DNA of 64,000 nucleotides, from the NCBI GenBank assembly GCA_963575745.1, contig CAUYUJ010016282.1, positions 1,092,372 to 1,156,371 of the forward strand, given 5' to 3'. The notes under the pieces were generated by a model, which saw only the letters and a list, made by a program, of their open reading frames with translations, was not told where the DNA came from and did no database searches. Shown here one piece after another: positions 1 through 10,336 of the stretch. A program made the translations under genes and the position numbers. Origin of the DNA: Prorocentrum cordatum. Its lineage: Eukaryota > Sar > Dinophyceae > Prorocentrales > Prorocentraceae. How positions within the stretch are numbered: the first letter of the stretch is position 1; each line of letters begins with the position of its first letter.

Positions 1-195
1 ATCTCCAAAGGCCTGGGGGGGTCCGAGCCTTCTGATACGGCCCGGCCTTTGTCACTTCTGTCCGGGCTCGCCGACGAAGGACCGCTCCTTTCGTCCCTCC
101 CCCGGCCCCTTTTCCCGAGGAGCGGTGGGGGGGAGGAAGGTGTTGGAGAGAAAGGGGGAGGGGGAATGAAGGGAGGGTTTGCGGTGGAGGGGTAG

Positions 196-228
<33 letters not shown>

Positions 229-333
229 GGAGGTATGGAGGGCGGCAGAGGGAGGGATGGAAAGGCAAGCAGAAGAGGAGGAGGAGGAGGAGGAGGAGGA
301 GGAGGAGGAGGAGGAGGAGGAGGACGTGGGGCT
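1..333. other. Gene-free left edge with two trinucleotide tracts
   Basis: No coding signal is seen. The stretch holds a pure (GAC)n run at about 196-227 and a (GGA)n run at about 275-323 that abuts minisatellite array A. It is G-rich on the plus strand. Confidence 0.6.
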
Positions 334-1521
334 ATGAAACGCTGTACTGGGTGGGGGAACCGCATGCGGACGGCGCCACTGGGACCTCTGGTGGAGCTCC
401 CTCTGATGCCACGAAACGCTGTCCTGGATAGGGGAACCGCATGCGGACTGCGCCACTGGGACTTTCGGTGGAGCTCCCTCTGGGGCCACAAAGCGGTGTA
501 CTGGGTGGGGGAATTGCATGCGGACTTCGCCATTGGGACCTTCGGTGGAGCTTCCTCTGGGGCCACGAAACGTTGTACTGGATGGGGGAACCGATTGCGG
601 ACTGCGCCACTGGGACATTCGGTGAGGCTCTCCGTGGGACCACGAAGCGCTGTACATGGCGGTGGAACCGCATGCGGACTGCGCCACTGGGACCTTCGGT
701 GGAGCTCCCTCTGGGGCCACAAAGCGGTGTACTGGGTGGGGGAACCGCATGCGGATTTCGCCTCTAGGACCTTGGGAGGAGCTCCTTCTGGGGCCACGAA
801 GCGCTGTGCTGGATGGGGTAACCGCATGCGGACTGCGCCACTGGGACATTCGGTGGGGCTCCCCACGGGGCCACGAACAAGTTGTACTGATTTGGGAGTC
901 GCATGCTGACTGTGCCACTGGAACCTTCGGTGCATCTCCCTCTTGGGCCACGAAACGCGGTACTGGGTAGGGGACCGCATGCGGACGGCGCCACAAAGCG
1001 GTGTATTGGGTGGGGGAACCGCACGCGGACTGCGCCATTGGGACCTTCGGTGAGGCTCCCCATGGGACCACGAAGCGCTGTACATGGCGGTGGAACCGCA
1101 TGCGGACTGCGCCACTGGGATCTTCGGTGGAGCTCCCTCTGGGGCCACAACGCGGTGTACTGGGTGGGGGAACCGCATGCGGACTTCGCCACTGGGACCT
1201 TGGGTGGAGCTCCTTCTGGGGCCACGAAACGCTGTGCTGGAGGGGGGAACCGCATGCGGACTGCGCCACTGGGACATTCGGTGGGGCTCCCCATGGGGCC
1301 ACGAACAAGTTGTACTGATTTGGGAGTCGCATGCTGACTGCGCCACTGGAACCTTCGGTGCATCTCCCTCTTGGGCCACGAAACGCGGTACTGGGTAGGG
1401 GACCGCATGCGGACGGCGCCACAAAGCGGTGTACTGGGTGGGGGAACCGCATGCGGACTGCGCCATTGGGACCGTCGTTGGAGCCCCTTCTCGGGCCACG
1501 ACACGCTGCACTGGGTGGGGG
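334..1521 (-). repeat. Minisatellite array A, 77-bp unit
   Basis: Tandem units carry the landmark CGCATGCGGA at 361, 438, 515, 592, 669, 746, 823, 900 and 976, so the period is exactly 77 bp for eight units. A 44-bp truncated unit follows (next landmark about 1020). Landmarks 976 and 1404 begin the same distinctive phrase (GGGGACCGCATGCGGACGG), so a block of about 428 bp was duplicated as a higher-order repeat. Because 77 is not a multiple of 3, the overlapping open frames on both strands are not evidence of coding. Read on the minus strand, the array follows the head module at 1551-1592. It is related to array C at 56-58 kb: both units contain a version of CTGCGCCACTGGGACCTT and GGGGCCACGAAACG. 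Confidence 0.95.
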
Positions 1522-1620
1522 AGAGGAGAGAGAGGAGGAACGTGGGGCGCTGCCTCTTCAAAACGAGGACCCAACACCACATGATGGTTTGGGAGAAACG
1601 ACGAGGATGAATAGCACCAC
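1522..1620 (-). repeat. Conserved head module of array A
   Basis: Read on the minus strand this gives CCCAAACCATC, then GGTGTTGGGTCCTCG, then TTTTGAAGAGGC, followed by a short polypyrimidine tract ending in CAG and then the array. The same order of blocks precedes arrays B (10,980-11,018), C (57,975-58,018) and D (53,890-53,928). It is the most strongly shared segment of the four arrays although their repeat units differ. Function is unknown. The layout resembles the 3' end of an intron. Confidence 0.8.
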
Positions 1621-1675
1621 GCGCAGAATGAGCATTTCGTATGCGGAGGGGGACGAGGAAGAGTGAGATGAGGAG

Positions 1676-1820
1676 CTACAGGAAGAGGAAGAGGAAGAGG
1701 AGGAGGAGGAGGAGGAGGCGGAGGAGGAGGAGGAGGAGGAGGAGGAGGGGGAGGGGGGGGGGGAGGGGGAGGGGAGGACGGGGACTTTGAAGAGGAAGAG
1801 GAGGAGGAGGAGGAGGAAAA

Positions 1821-1852
<32 letters not shown>

Positions 1853-1935
1853 GAGGAGGAGGAGGAGGAGGAGGAGGAGGAGAAGGAGGAGGAGAAGGAG
1901 AAGGAGGATGAGGAGGAAAAAGAGGATGAGGAGGA
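1676..1935 (+). repeat. Purine tract, mostly (GGA)n/(GAG)n
   Basis: About 260 bases are nearly all purine on the plus strand, with a long G run near 1747-1770. Open frames across it (poly-Ser or poly-Leu on the minus strand, poly-Glu on the plus strand) are compositional. Such mirror-like polypurine tracts can form triplex DNA, which is an inference here. Confidence 0.95.
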
Positions 1936-2062
1936 GCTGTAGGTGAAGGGCGAGGGCGAGGGCGAGGGCGAGAAGGAGAATCCCGTGGATGCGGGGGAGG
2001 AGGACAACGACGACGATCACGAAAAGCTGGACGACGACGCAGAAGTCGCAGGCGCAGCCGAG
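1936..2062 (+). repeat. Acidic-codon block, dispersed repeat copy 1
   Basis: After (GGGCGA)n there is a block that would read ENPVDAGEEDNDDDHEKL then DDDAEVAG. A clearly related block lies at 37,259-37,355, directly right of the retrotransposon, again beside a purine tract. The pair shows that tract plus block form one repeated unit and that the retrotransposon landed inside the second copy. The peptide is open but short, and I do not claim a gene. Confidence 0.6.
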
Positions 2063-3084
2063 GCAGGAGAACGCGCGAACGCTCGTAGGAGCCGCCTTGG
2101 CTGAAGCAACTGTTTGGGTATACTGGGTTTGGGGCGTGCTCGCCGCCACGGCCGGGCGCTGCTGGAAGCACCTGGCAGAATGGGCCCCTGGACGTGTCCA
2201 GGGCTCGAGTTTGAGTCGGTTGTGGTCGGCTGCCGACGACGGCCACGTCATCGCGAGGACGATCTCGCAACGAGCCTGCTGACAGCGACGACGGCGGCGA
2301 CGACGGCGCCCAGCCGAGCCAAGCCGGAGGGGGCCAGGGCGAGGCCGAGCGGAGGCCTTCTGGCCTCCGGGCGGTGGGCCTGCTCGCGTCCCTGCTGGCG
2401 GCCGGTGGCTCCGTGGCCACGCTGCTCTGGAGGAGCGCCGCAGTCTTGCAGTCGTCGCTGCCGCCGCCGTCTCCGCTGCCGTCGTCGTCGTTGCCGTCGC
2501 CGTTGTCGTCGTCGCCACCGTTTTCGTCGTCGTCGGCGTCGTCGTCGGAGGAGGAGGAGGGGGATGGGGGAGGAGGAAGCCGTTTTCGTCGTCGGAGGAG
2601 GAGGATGGAGAGGAGGAGGTCAGTTAAGGCACGGTGGCTTCCAGCTCGTCGCGGGGTTCCTGACTGCCGCGGGCATGCTTCCTGGGCGGTCTCCCCAGGC
2701 TGCTTTGGCGCAGCGAAGTCCCTGCACGAACTGGCGAGTGGGAGGAGGAAAGGGGAGCACGATGGGGGAGCATGAGCAGGTTTGGGGCCTCCTTGGAGCC
2801 GATCATCGCCACCGTTAGATTCGTCTCGGAGCTCTGGCCAGAACGCCCCCTTGGACAGGCGAAACCAAAAGCATCATGACATAATGTGTCCGGTATGCTT
2901 CTGTTTGCGCGGGCCCTTTCTAGATTTTGGGAGCGTCAAAAACGAATGCTGGAAAACTTGCACGTGGAATGGTGAAGAGCCCTCCAGGGACACATCTTGA
3001 AAACACAACGACGGTGACATGAGGAGAAAGACGTGGAGGGGTCATGAGTGCGGTTATTAGGAGGTGAGGTAGAAGGAGGGTGTA
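2063..3084. other. No recognisable gene; (CGT/CGC)n-rich and unique DNA
   Basis: The interval has degenerate (CGTCGC)n around 2450-2550 and short purine runs. A frame near 2374-2460 encodes a hydrophobic stretch (GLLASLLAAGGSVATLLW) but has no supporting splice or homology signal. The final third is ordinary-looking sequence in which I see nothing identifiable. Confidence 0.4.
2789..2856 (+). repeat. Dispersed repeat (CATCGCCAC...CAGAACGC), copy 1
   Basis: The pattern GAGCC..TCATCGCCACC..T.GATTC..CTCGGA then CAGAACGC recurs at about 26,848-26,910, 45,623-45,690 and, more diverged, 55,240-55,300. No termini are defined, so it may be a fragment of a larger element or of a gene family. Confidence 0.5.
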
Positions 3085-3297
3085 GAGCAGGAGGGGCAGC
3101 AGCGGCAGCAGCGGCAGCAGCTCGGCAGCGAGCGCATGGAGGGGGAGGGGAGAGGAGAGGAGGATGGGAGGAATGCGGTGGAGGGGAACATTCAGGAAAG
3201 AGGATCGGGAGGAGGGGGAGGAGGAGCAGCAGCAGCAGCAGCAGGAACAGGCATGGGGAGGAGGAGGAGGAGGAGGAGGAGGAGGAGGAGGAAGAGG
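3085..3297 (+). repeat. Trinucleotide tracts (GCA)n and (GGA)n
   Basis: (GCAGCG)n occupies about 3095-3125, (GCA)n about 3226-3245 and (GGA)n about 3256-3293, with purine-rich DNA between. No gene signal is visible. Confidence 0.9.
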
Positions 3298-3499
3298 CGC
3301 AATGCCCCCCAAAAGCCGCGCACCAAAGGTCACTCTTACCCAGGGTCACTCTTGCGTGTAGCCGAAGTTTGAGCGGCGGGGAGGAGAAGGCCTTCTCATA
3401 AGGCGGAGGAGTAGGAGGCAGGAGATGAGGGAATCGAGAAAGAGGGGAGCCGAGGAGGGGAGGAGGGGAGAGGCCTTCTGAGAGGAGAGCCGAGGAACG

Positions 3500-3665
3500 G
3501 AGGCGCCCGGAAGGGGGGGCGGACCGAGGAGGAGAAGGCCTTCTCAGAAGGCGGCGGGGCTTCTCAGAAGCCCTCGCGCCTTCTGAGAGGTTTTTTTGTG
3601 GTGTTTTATTAGAAGAAGCCTTAGGAAACTGCTCGGAAGTCTGGGGGGCTGCGGAGCCTGCTGAG
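3500..3665 (+). repeat. AAGGCCTTCTCAGAAGG family, copy 1
   Basis: The segment is built from small palindromes of the form GGCCTTCTCAGAAGGC and CTTCTCAGAAG. Related copies lie at 17,815-17,960, 21,955-22,105 and 23,720-23,895. Each begins with GAGAAGGAGAAGG or similar and alternates AAGGCGGCGGGGCTTCTCAG-like phrases. Borders are vague. It is a dispersed repeat with strong local fold-back potential. Confidence 0.65.
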
Positions 3666-3811
3666 GAGGCCCGCCCCTTCTCGCTTCCCCCCCAGGGCGC
3701 GCCGCCTAGCGTGAGCGGTGCATGGCCCCTGCTGGCCGGCAGAAGCGAGGAGGACGTCAAGCAGCCTCGAGCCAGCGCCCGCCGCAGCGCGGCGCGAGCC
3801 CTGATGTATAC

Positions 3812-3964
3812 CGGGGCTGGACCCAGCTTGACCTAGATGGTGTTTTTGGTGATTTCGTGGGCCGTTTTCGTTTCGACCTCGTTCTGCGGTAGAGGCGGAC
3901 TCGAGACAACGGCGAGGGACAACGAACACAGAACGAAGACGAAAAACACCGTTCAGGTTCAGCC
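3812..3964 (+). mobile_element. Short inverted-repeat element, family C, copy 1
   Basis: The termini are GGCTGGACC (left) and GGTTCAGCC (right), near reverse complements. The inner arm GGTGTTTTTGG is matched by AAAAACACCG at the other end. An 11-bp direct repeat CTGATGTATAC flanks the element exactly (3801-3811 and 3965-3975), a good target-site duplication. Related copies at 19,061-19,193, 21,145-21,285 and 63,719-63,861 share the core phrase CGTGGGCCGTTTTCGTTTCG. There is no coding capacity, so it must be mobilised in trans. Confidence 0.75.
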
Positions 3965-4005
3965 CTGATGTATACTGCGTGGCCGGGCGCACCCTCGCTG
4001 GTCTC

Positions 4006-4163
4006 AGGAGGGAAAGAACACACAGACACAATTAATCGGCGATCCCCCAGAAAATATAGGAAACTATGGGAAGTGGGGGGGAAGACAAAAACCCAGAAAA
4101 TATTGGAAAATATTGAGTATATTTTTATTTGTGTGTATTTATTTGTGTGTCCTGGGGCCCCTT
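4006..4163 (+). mobile_element. Short dispersed element, family D, copy 1
   Basis: About 158 bp running from GGAAAGAACACACAGACAC to TTGTGTGTCCTGGGGCCCC. The ends are imperfect inverted repeats (ACACACAGA versus the complement of TTTGTGTGT). The core contains GGAAACTATGGGAAGTGG. Related copies are at 26,205-26,367 and 61,153-61,302. All three are in the same orientation. Confidence 0.7.
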
Positions 4164-4289
4164 CATGGTCGCTCGCTCGAGACCCGCAGGACACTCGCCA
4201 GCTCGGTGCCCGCGGACGTCCTGCCCGTCTTCCGCGGCAAGGACGGGCGGGGCGGGGCGGCCCGCCGCCCTGCGCCTCACGGTGCCTGG

Positions 4290-4409
4290 CATCGCTCGGA
4301 CGTGTGCATGTTTTCTCGGCGAGGGCCATCGAGGAGCATTTTTGATCATTCGGCGCAAAAAACCACGCACGAAACCGAAAAAACACAGGGAATGGACGTC
4401 CGAGCGATG
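4290..4409 (+). mobile_element. Fold-back element, family B (CATCGCTCGGACGT), copy 1
   Basis: The element opens with CATCGCTCGGACGTGTGCAT and closes with GGACGTCCGAGCGATG, so the outer 14-15 bases are perfect inverted repeats. The core reads TTTCTCGGCGAGGGCCATCG, then ACGCACGAAACCGA. It is about 120 bp and non-coding. Six copies occur in the window, all in the same orientation. Confidence 0.85.
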
Positions 4410-4437
4410 CCCAGTGATGGAGCCTTATGATGCCTGG

Positions 4438-4558
4438 CATCGCTCGGACGTGTGCATTTTTTTCTCGGCGAGGGCCATCGAGGAGCATCCTTGATCATTT
4501 GGCGAAAACACCACGCACGAAACCGAACAAAAACACAGGGAATGGACGTCCGAGCGAG
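4438..4558 (+). mobile_element. Fold-back element, family B, copy 2
   Basis: It lies 28 bases right of copy 1 and is nearly identical in the core. The right terminus is slightly diverged (CGTCCGAGCGAGG). The close spacing and matching left flank (TGCCTGG) suggest local tandem duplication rather than two independent insertions. Confidence 0.85.
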
Positions 4559-4883
4559 GTGTCAAGCAGTGGCGAAGCGTCCTGGCTCGCCTAGAGCCCT
4601 GCAAAGCAGTGTTCTAAGAGCCTTGTGGGGTTTCCACGAGATGTTCTTAAAGCATTTCTGGTTGAGATTGTTTTGTTTTGATCCACCGGGTTTGCGTTCT
4701 GAGAACGTGGTTTTTGTTGTTCGAACATTGCTGGGTTCTAAGAACATTTCATGGTAGGACTATAGGAATGCTTGGACGGTCGGTCCCTGCTGAAAGGTGA
4801 GCCCTGCGGGGCTCGGCTGGTGCCCAGCGTGCCTCTCCGGGCCCCGGGCTCTCCTCATAGGGGCATCGTCGAGGGGGAGAAAG
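4559..4883. other. Unique DNA with GTTCTNAGAAC palindromes
   Basis: No gene is seen. The phrases TGTTCTAAGAG, GTTCTGAGAACG and GGTTCTAAGAACA recur within about 150 bases as short palindromes, possibly a diverged inverted-repeat element. Confidence 0.3.
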
Positions 4884-4891
4884 GCTCAGGG

Positions 4892-5288
4892 CTGAGTCGG
4901 GCCTGTCCCTCTACAGGAGGAAAATATGCAGCAACAGTAAAATCATAGTCTGGGGACTATTTTTGGTATTGGGCTGGCCTCCGGCCAGTGCCGCCGATCC
5001 GGGGGGGCCCCCGAAGTGGAGTTTTCTATACCCCGCTGTCCCCGGGCTCCGAAAAACGTCGGAAATGACGTCGGACATATCCCCGTGTACCGAAAAACGT
5101 CGGAAATGAGGTCGGAAATAACGTGCCCCCCCCCCCCCCCCTGCAGAGCGAAGCTTGAGCGAGCTCAAGTCCACGCTCTCAGAAACTCACACGCCGGATC
5201 GGCGGATTTGTCTGACATGTTTGACAATTGTTTGATCATCTGAAGTGTTCCCCGGAAGTCGGCCTGCAGGGGGATGGGCCCGACTTCA
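4892..5288 (+). mobile_element. MITE family 1, copy 1 (397 bp, internally expanded)
   Basis: The left end is CTGAGTCGGGCCTGTCCCTC and the right end GGGCCCGACTTCA. Flanks GCTCAGGG (4884-4891) and GCGCAGGG (5289-5296) match at 7 of 8 positions as a target-site duplication. The usual inner phrase ATAGTCTGGGGAC is near the left end. The interior holds about 200 bp of extra DNA with a duplicated GAAAAACGTCGGAAATGA motif and a long C run, so this is either a longer family member or a copy with a nested insertion. Confidence 0.75.
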
Positions 5289-5414
5289 GCGCAGGGGGGG
5301 GCCTCGACCTGCCATCGGCGATGCATCGCCGCTGGAGCGGCGCGGGCCCCCGATGGTGGCTGCACGCGAGAGTGACCCTCAACTCGCGTGCCGTTTCGGT
5401 GCGCGGCTTGTGGG

Positions 5415-5892
5415 TTACGTCGGGTCGGTCCCTCCAGAGACGGGAAATTCGAACATAGTCAAACCATAGTCTGGGGGCGAGCTTATTATTATTATTACTA
5501 TTATTATTAGTATTACTATTTTTATTATTACTATTATTATTATTATTATTATTCTTATTTTTTAGTATTATTATTATTATTCCTATTACTATTATTACTA
5601 GTTATATATATATGTATATATATAACAAAAAAAACGCCCAAAATACTGGCAAGAACAGCTGCGATGCTTTGTAGCGGCAGCACTCGAGAGCGGCAAGTGG
5701 CCAGGAGAGGAGGATGATCGAAATAACTCGCACGTCCTCAAACTGGGTGTCCGGGCTACTCCACGGAAGCACCATCAGCAAGACAGGGGTGAAACGCCCC
5801 CTCGAGTAGCGGACTCAGTTCGATATCGGTGCTGGGGCTGTAAACAAAAAAAGTCGCCCAACATCTCCATGTAGGAGGACGCGCCCGACCTA
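5415..5892 (+). mobile_element. MITE family 1, degenerate copy split by microsatellite
   Basis: The left end TTACGTCGGGTCGGTCCCTC with ATAGTCTGGGGGCGA is followed by a large (ATT)n expansion and about 220 bp of other DNA. The right end CATGTAGGAGGACGCGCCC plus GACCTAA follows. The 8-bp flanks do not match well, so assignment of the right end to this left end is inferred. Confidence 0.5.
5481..5622 (+). repeat. (ATT)n microsatellite
   Basis: Interrupted ATT repeats run for about 140 bases and end in alternating TATATA. The tract lies inside a degenerate MITE. Confidence 0.95.
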
Positions 5893-6164
5893 ACTGTAAG
5901 GGCGCCCGTGGGGGTCCAACGCCACCGCGCACGCTGCTATTGCCGTGCGCGTGCGGCGACGGCAGCCCTTGCGGTTGGCCAGCTGCTCTCCCGCGCGTGC
6001 GGGCCCCCTCCCCGGCACGGCGTGGGGCCTCTTCCAGCGCTCCCCTTCCTGGTCCTCCGAACCCCCACGTAAAACGACGCGAAGATCGGGACAAAATCGG
6101 ATCGGGATAACTCGAAATCTCTGAGAATCGGCGGGTTTGGAGGATGTATTGGGCGCCGCGGCCG

Positions 6165-6214
6165 CTCCAGAGCGTTCCGGGAACGCTCTGAGAGCGCTCC
6201 GGAACGCTCTGGAG
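6165..6214. repeat. Perfect 15-bp-arm hairpin
   Basis: CTCCAGAGCGTTCCG at 6165-6179 is exactly complementary to CGGAACGCTCTGGAG at 6200-6214. A second inner palindrome (GGGAACGCTCTGAGAGCGCTCC region) lies between the arms. A related fragment (CAGCGTTCCGGAACGCTCTG) occurs at 23,986-24,005. Function is unknown. The rest of 5893-6665 shows no gene. Confidence 0.8.
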
Positions 6215-6665
6215 CGATTTATCCCGATCCTAGCCCTGTTTTACCACGCTACCTCGGCGCGCGGGAGCTGGAGGAAGGTGACCGGCGGAAAGGAACAGGG
6301 TCGTTTGCGGGCAAGGTCGCGCATGAGTGCCTTCGTCGTTGATGTGGCGTTCCGCGCCGGCGGTCTGCGTAAGCCACCGCGTCAGGTCGCAGTGCCAAAG
6401 AAGAGCTCAAGAGATCTGTTAGAGCGATAGCCAACAACAGAAAATCCCACGGGGGGGGGCGGAGTGGCCTCCCTCCCCCCCGCTCGCGAACGAGTGGCAG
6501 GGGGGGGGGCTAAGGGTTCCCCCCCCCTTCGGCGAACGACAGGGAAGGGGGGCCGTCAAGGGGGCGTTCCCTTCCTCCACGTCGGATTCTTCCCCGTCAT
6601 TTTCTCGTTTTCTCGGCCCGACACCGCGAGCCTACCTGTTGGGGACGTTGCCGTTTCGGCTAGTT

Positions 6666-6852
6666 TTAAGTCGGGCTTGTCCCCCTACAGGGGCATTGTC
6701 GACGAAAAATAAAAGATACCCCAAACATGCCCCAAAAAGGCCAAAAACTATTCAAAAAATGTCCCCAGACTATGTTTTGATTATTTTTTGTTGCTGTTTT
6801 TTGTATTTTTGTTCGTCGAAAATCCCCCTGTAGGGGGACACGCCCGACTTAG
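6666..6852 (-). mobile_element. MITE family 1, copy 2 (inverted core)
   Basis: TTAAGTCGGGC at the left and GCCCGACTTAG at the right form the termini. Flanking GGCTAGTT at 6658-6665 and 6853-6860 is a perfect 8-bp target-site duplication. The inner landmark appears as GTCCCCAGACTAT, the complement of ATAGTCTGGGGAC, so this copy is inserted in the opposite orientation to the others. It is 187 bp with no coding potential. Confidence 0.93.
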
Positions 6853-9229
6853 GGCTAGTTGCCCGCCAGGCATGGACACCTTTGGATGACCACGGCAAGT
6901 CGACCCGCTAAAGGTACATTGAGCTTCGCAGTTTCCCGTCGGGAACTATTTCCAGGTCGGAAGCGTGGTGACCGCACGTTTGGGCAAAATCATTCACCGG
7001 CTATTGGCAACGCTTTACGCCGACAGTTGCGCAATCCCATGTTACAGCGACGGCGCTATTCCAGGGTTCCCCGATTCATACGAAGGTGCGGCCCTAAGTG
7101 CACACGACGTCGCTCAATCCACCCACCCACGAGTCATCCAACGCTTCAGGTCCTCAAATCCTTTGGAATACTTGTCCAAGTTCGATGACCTGGCAGGCAC
7201 CCAACCTTCGAGATGGCACGCCCAGGAAAAACAGCCACGAACTCCTTGATACCGCTGATGATGGTCTCTTCCGGGCAACCCACGAGGAGTGAGAGGCTGA
7301 CCTCGAAGCACACATCGTGGAGGCATGGTACATCGAATTGGAAAACGAAAAGGGAATGAATGTTTGGATGGATGCACCCCATTGGAATCCTTATACACCG
7401 TGCTTGCCAGGATGATCACCGAAAACCGTGCGGTTGTGTTCGTGGCAAGATACGTCCAAGGAGCGTGCAGAACCAGGGCGGCCGTCAGGGCGACACTGAG
7501 GACACGTACCTCGGCCCCCGCGAATGCAACCGAGTACGAAACATATAGCCTGGATCCAGACGAACACGGTCATCATGTAGAGCTCGGCTTCAGTTGGGCA
7601 GATCCGAAGTTGTTCTGGCCGAGCAGCAACACACACACTATTCAGCGACGGCGTGATCACCACGATGCGCGCACACGTGACGGTGGCGTCGTAGATAGCT
7701 GTTGTCGTCAAGGAAGACGAAGTGCTCACGAAGGCTAAATCTCAGAAACTTCCTATCAACATATATCCAAAGTTCTGATGCACACAGAGCCAAACGCAAG
7801 GTCCGACAACAGCTGATGTACGATGCTGGGAATCAGGATCGCGTCGAACATCTTGGCATCGAGATACGCGTGCACATTGAAATCCGCGCATTGCCCGGCT
7901 ACTCCCAGTATTGGGCGGGCCCATGAATGGCGAGGCCTTCGCCGTGGAGACCTTTTCGGACGATGCTTTGGGGACTAGCCTGATAGTTTCGCCAGCGCGG
8001 CCGCGGGCATGAAGTCCTGGACCAGTGCGTTCCCTGGCATTGACAAGAGTATCTTTGAGGGCCTGACGCATCGCGAGTTGGCCGAAGGTACCGGTGAACA
8101 ACGAACGCAAGGCATGTTTTGCGCTACCACCTGGCTCAGCCGCGGAGCGACGAACACTGCTTGACTTCGAGTCGCATGACAAATCGCGCCACTGTTTACA
8201 GTGCTTGAAGCCAGGCGCAGGCACCAATGCCGCCCCTAGGGCGTTCTAGCTGAAACCCGGGAACTTCGCGAGAGGCTTCGGGCTCATGCCGATTCCGTGC
8301 GACCTGGGATTCGCGATGGGCCCGCGCGTCCGCGTTGGCAAGCACATCGGCGACGTGAATATGGCAGGGGTCGAGGACGCTATGGCAAGTGCGTCAAATG
8401 CGAAGAAGGTGCGTTCGGCGCACGCAGGCTCTACGGACACGGCTTCACACACCGCGCCGCGCGCCAAACCCAGTTTTGGGGCGGCCACGGCCATCTCAAC
8501 CAAGATGACAGTATTCAACGCGGCCGCCCCGTGCAACATCCAAATTTGACTGGGGCTGCAACGGGAGACGAGGCGACGGAACCAGCGCCCCATATTTCAG
8601 TCAGCTCGCACGGTGCGCCAGCATGCGCTGCGATTAGGTTCGCGTGGTCAATGGCGCACGTTCTCTTTCTACAGGGCGCCCAAAAGCTGACCCGCGTGCA
8701 ACGGCATCGATTCAACGCCGCACCGCGCAAGCGACCACGAGGCCTAACGAACATTACAAGCCAAACGATGGTCCGACCGGAGAGATTGATCTACACTGCG
8801 ATTCTGTGCATCGCCACCTCAACGGCGATGCCGACGACGGAACCAAGGGGCACGGCGCCCGAGGTGCCAGCCTATTGTTGCGTGGACACACGCCTAGCAG
8901 AATATGCAGACGTCTATCTTAGAGATGCGTGTTGTATATCATCGATTACAAGTCCGCTCGAGCTATGGCTATTCCGCTGAAGCCCTAGCAGAGGCTCGCA
9001 ATTTGGAGGGCTGCTCCCTGGCCATCGCCACGCCGGGCGAGATAAGGCGGGACCTTCTACTCCGGCAAATCTTGAGAAATTGTTAGACATAGGTTGTCTA
9101 CGCATTAAGGCAGTGCCCACCATCGACGCCGAAACTGAATGCAAATACCTACCTAGTAACGGGTGTGCGAAACGCATTAAGTGCATTCCGCTTGGCCACG
9201 CCAGTTGAATTCGACGCGACGCCAATTTT
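6853..9229. other. Repeat-poor stretch with broken reading frames, no identified gene
   Basis: This is the least repetitive part of the left half. Plus-strand frames at about 7140-7410 read protein-like (for example DTADDGLFRATHEE, a stop, then EADLEAHIVEAWYIELENEK) but carry stops and run on in other frames. I cannot assign a family. It may be a decayed gene or retroelement remnant, or ordinary intergenic DNA. Both strands have several open frames of 60-230 codons that I regard as unproven. Confidence 0.3.
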
Positions 9230-9500
9230 CGGTGGATCGTAGCCCCAGAGGCGCGAACGTAGCGTAATTTATTTGAGATCGTGGCCTCGGGGGCGCGAAC
9301 ATGGTGTATTCTGCAAGGAATCGTGGCTTCGGGGATGCGAAGGCGGTGCAAGTTGCGAGGGTTCGTGGCTTCGTGGACGCGAGCGTTGCAATTTACTAAG
9401 GGTCGTGGCATCGGGAGCGCGAGTGTGGCGCAATTTGTGATGTGATCGTGGCCCCAGAGGCGCGAATGTAGCGTAAATTGCAAGAAACAGTGGCCTCGGG
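9230..9500 (+). repeat. Tandem array, ~45-bp unit (GATCGTGGCYYCRGGGGCGCGAA)
   Basis: Six or so degenerate units repeat GATCGTGGCCTCGGGGGCGC, then AACGTGGTGCAATTT and a short spacer. Two more units occur at 10,252-10,336, so the different array at 9545-10,090 looks like an insertion into, or expansion within, this one. Confidence 0.8.
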
Positions 9501-9544
9501 GACACCTATACAGATTATTGAATCGCTTCGCTCATTCCGCCGGC

Positions 9545-10090
9545 CCATTTCGCATGACTGAGCCTCTTGGGGCCGCTGGGGGGCCTCTTCAGCGTCGCTT
9601 GGGGGCCTCCTGAGGGCCTCTTGGGGGCTTTTGGGGCCTCTCAGGGGCCTCTTGATGCCTCCTGGGGGCTTCTTAAGGCCGAGGGCTCGAAGTTTTGTGT
9701 TGTGTTCCCCCTTTGGGGCATCGCTTGGGGCCCTCTTGGGCCCCTCTTGGGCCGTCTTGGATGCCTCTGGGGCCGCCTTGGAGCCCTCTTGGGCCATCTT
9801 GGGGCCTTCTTGGGAGCTTCTTGGGCCCTCTTGGGGCGATCTTGGGGGCCTCTTGGGCCGTCTTGGGGGGTCGGGAAGCCGAAAAGATGGACACGCCAAA
9901 ATCTGCCCAAGCCTTCTGGAAAAGTACTAATTTTTGCCTCTTGGGGCCCTCTGGGGAGTGCTCTTGGAGGCCTCTTGAGGCGTCTGGGGGCCATCTTGGG
10001 CGTCTTGGAACGATCGTGTGGCATCTCGGAGCACTCTTGAACCATCTTGGAGGGCTCTTGGCGGCCTCGTGGCCCTTCTTGGGGCTCTCT
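9545..10090 (+). repeat. Degenerate short array (CTTGGGGCCNTCTTGGG)
   Basis: Some 500 bases are dominated by CTTGGGGCC, CTCTTGGGCC and CGTCTTGG words of about 12-17 bp with many substitutions. A similar but shorter stretch lies at 21,305-21,600, and traces occur near 56,280-56,400 and 58,200. The Pro/Arg/Lys-rich minus-strand frames here are compositional. Confidence 0.8.
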
Positions 10091-10251
10091 TGAGGCCACG
10101 GGGGCGGCGCCCAGGAGGAAAACCATCTCTCGCCCGGGGTACTTTTCGTCCGGAGACCCCCAGGGGCCGCCCCGCGCGCGCGAAGTAGAAGTATTATTTC
10201 GCAGTTACCAGAGATCTTAGCACGCCTCTGGCCCGTTGGGCCGGCGATTTT

Positions 10252-10336
10252 TTCGCGGGATCGTGGCTCCGGGGGCGCGAACGTGGTGCAATTTGTAAGG
10301 GATCGTGGCTTTGGGGACGCGAACACAGCGTAATTC
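10252..10336 (+). repeat. Two further ~45-bp units
   Basis: These repeat the 9230-9500 unit (GGATCGTGGCTCCGGGGGCG, then GGATCGTGGCTTTGGGGACG). Confidence 0.75.

Noticed and set aside
6859-8980. Several 60-230-codon frames on both strands
   Set aside because: They overlap each other, carry no motifs and have no splice or start context. I kept only a note on the region.
9230-9500. CRISPR-like regularly spaced repeats
   Set aside because: Repeats are degenerate, spacers are short and similar to each other, and nothing else suggests a prokaryote.
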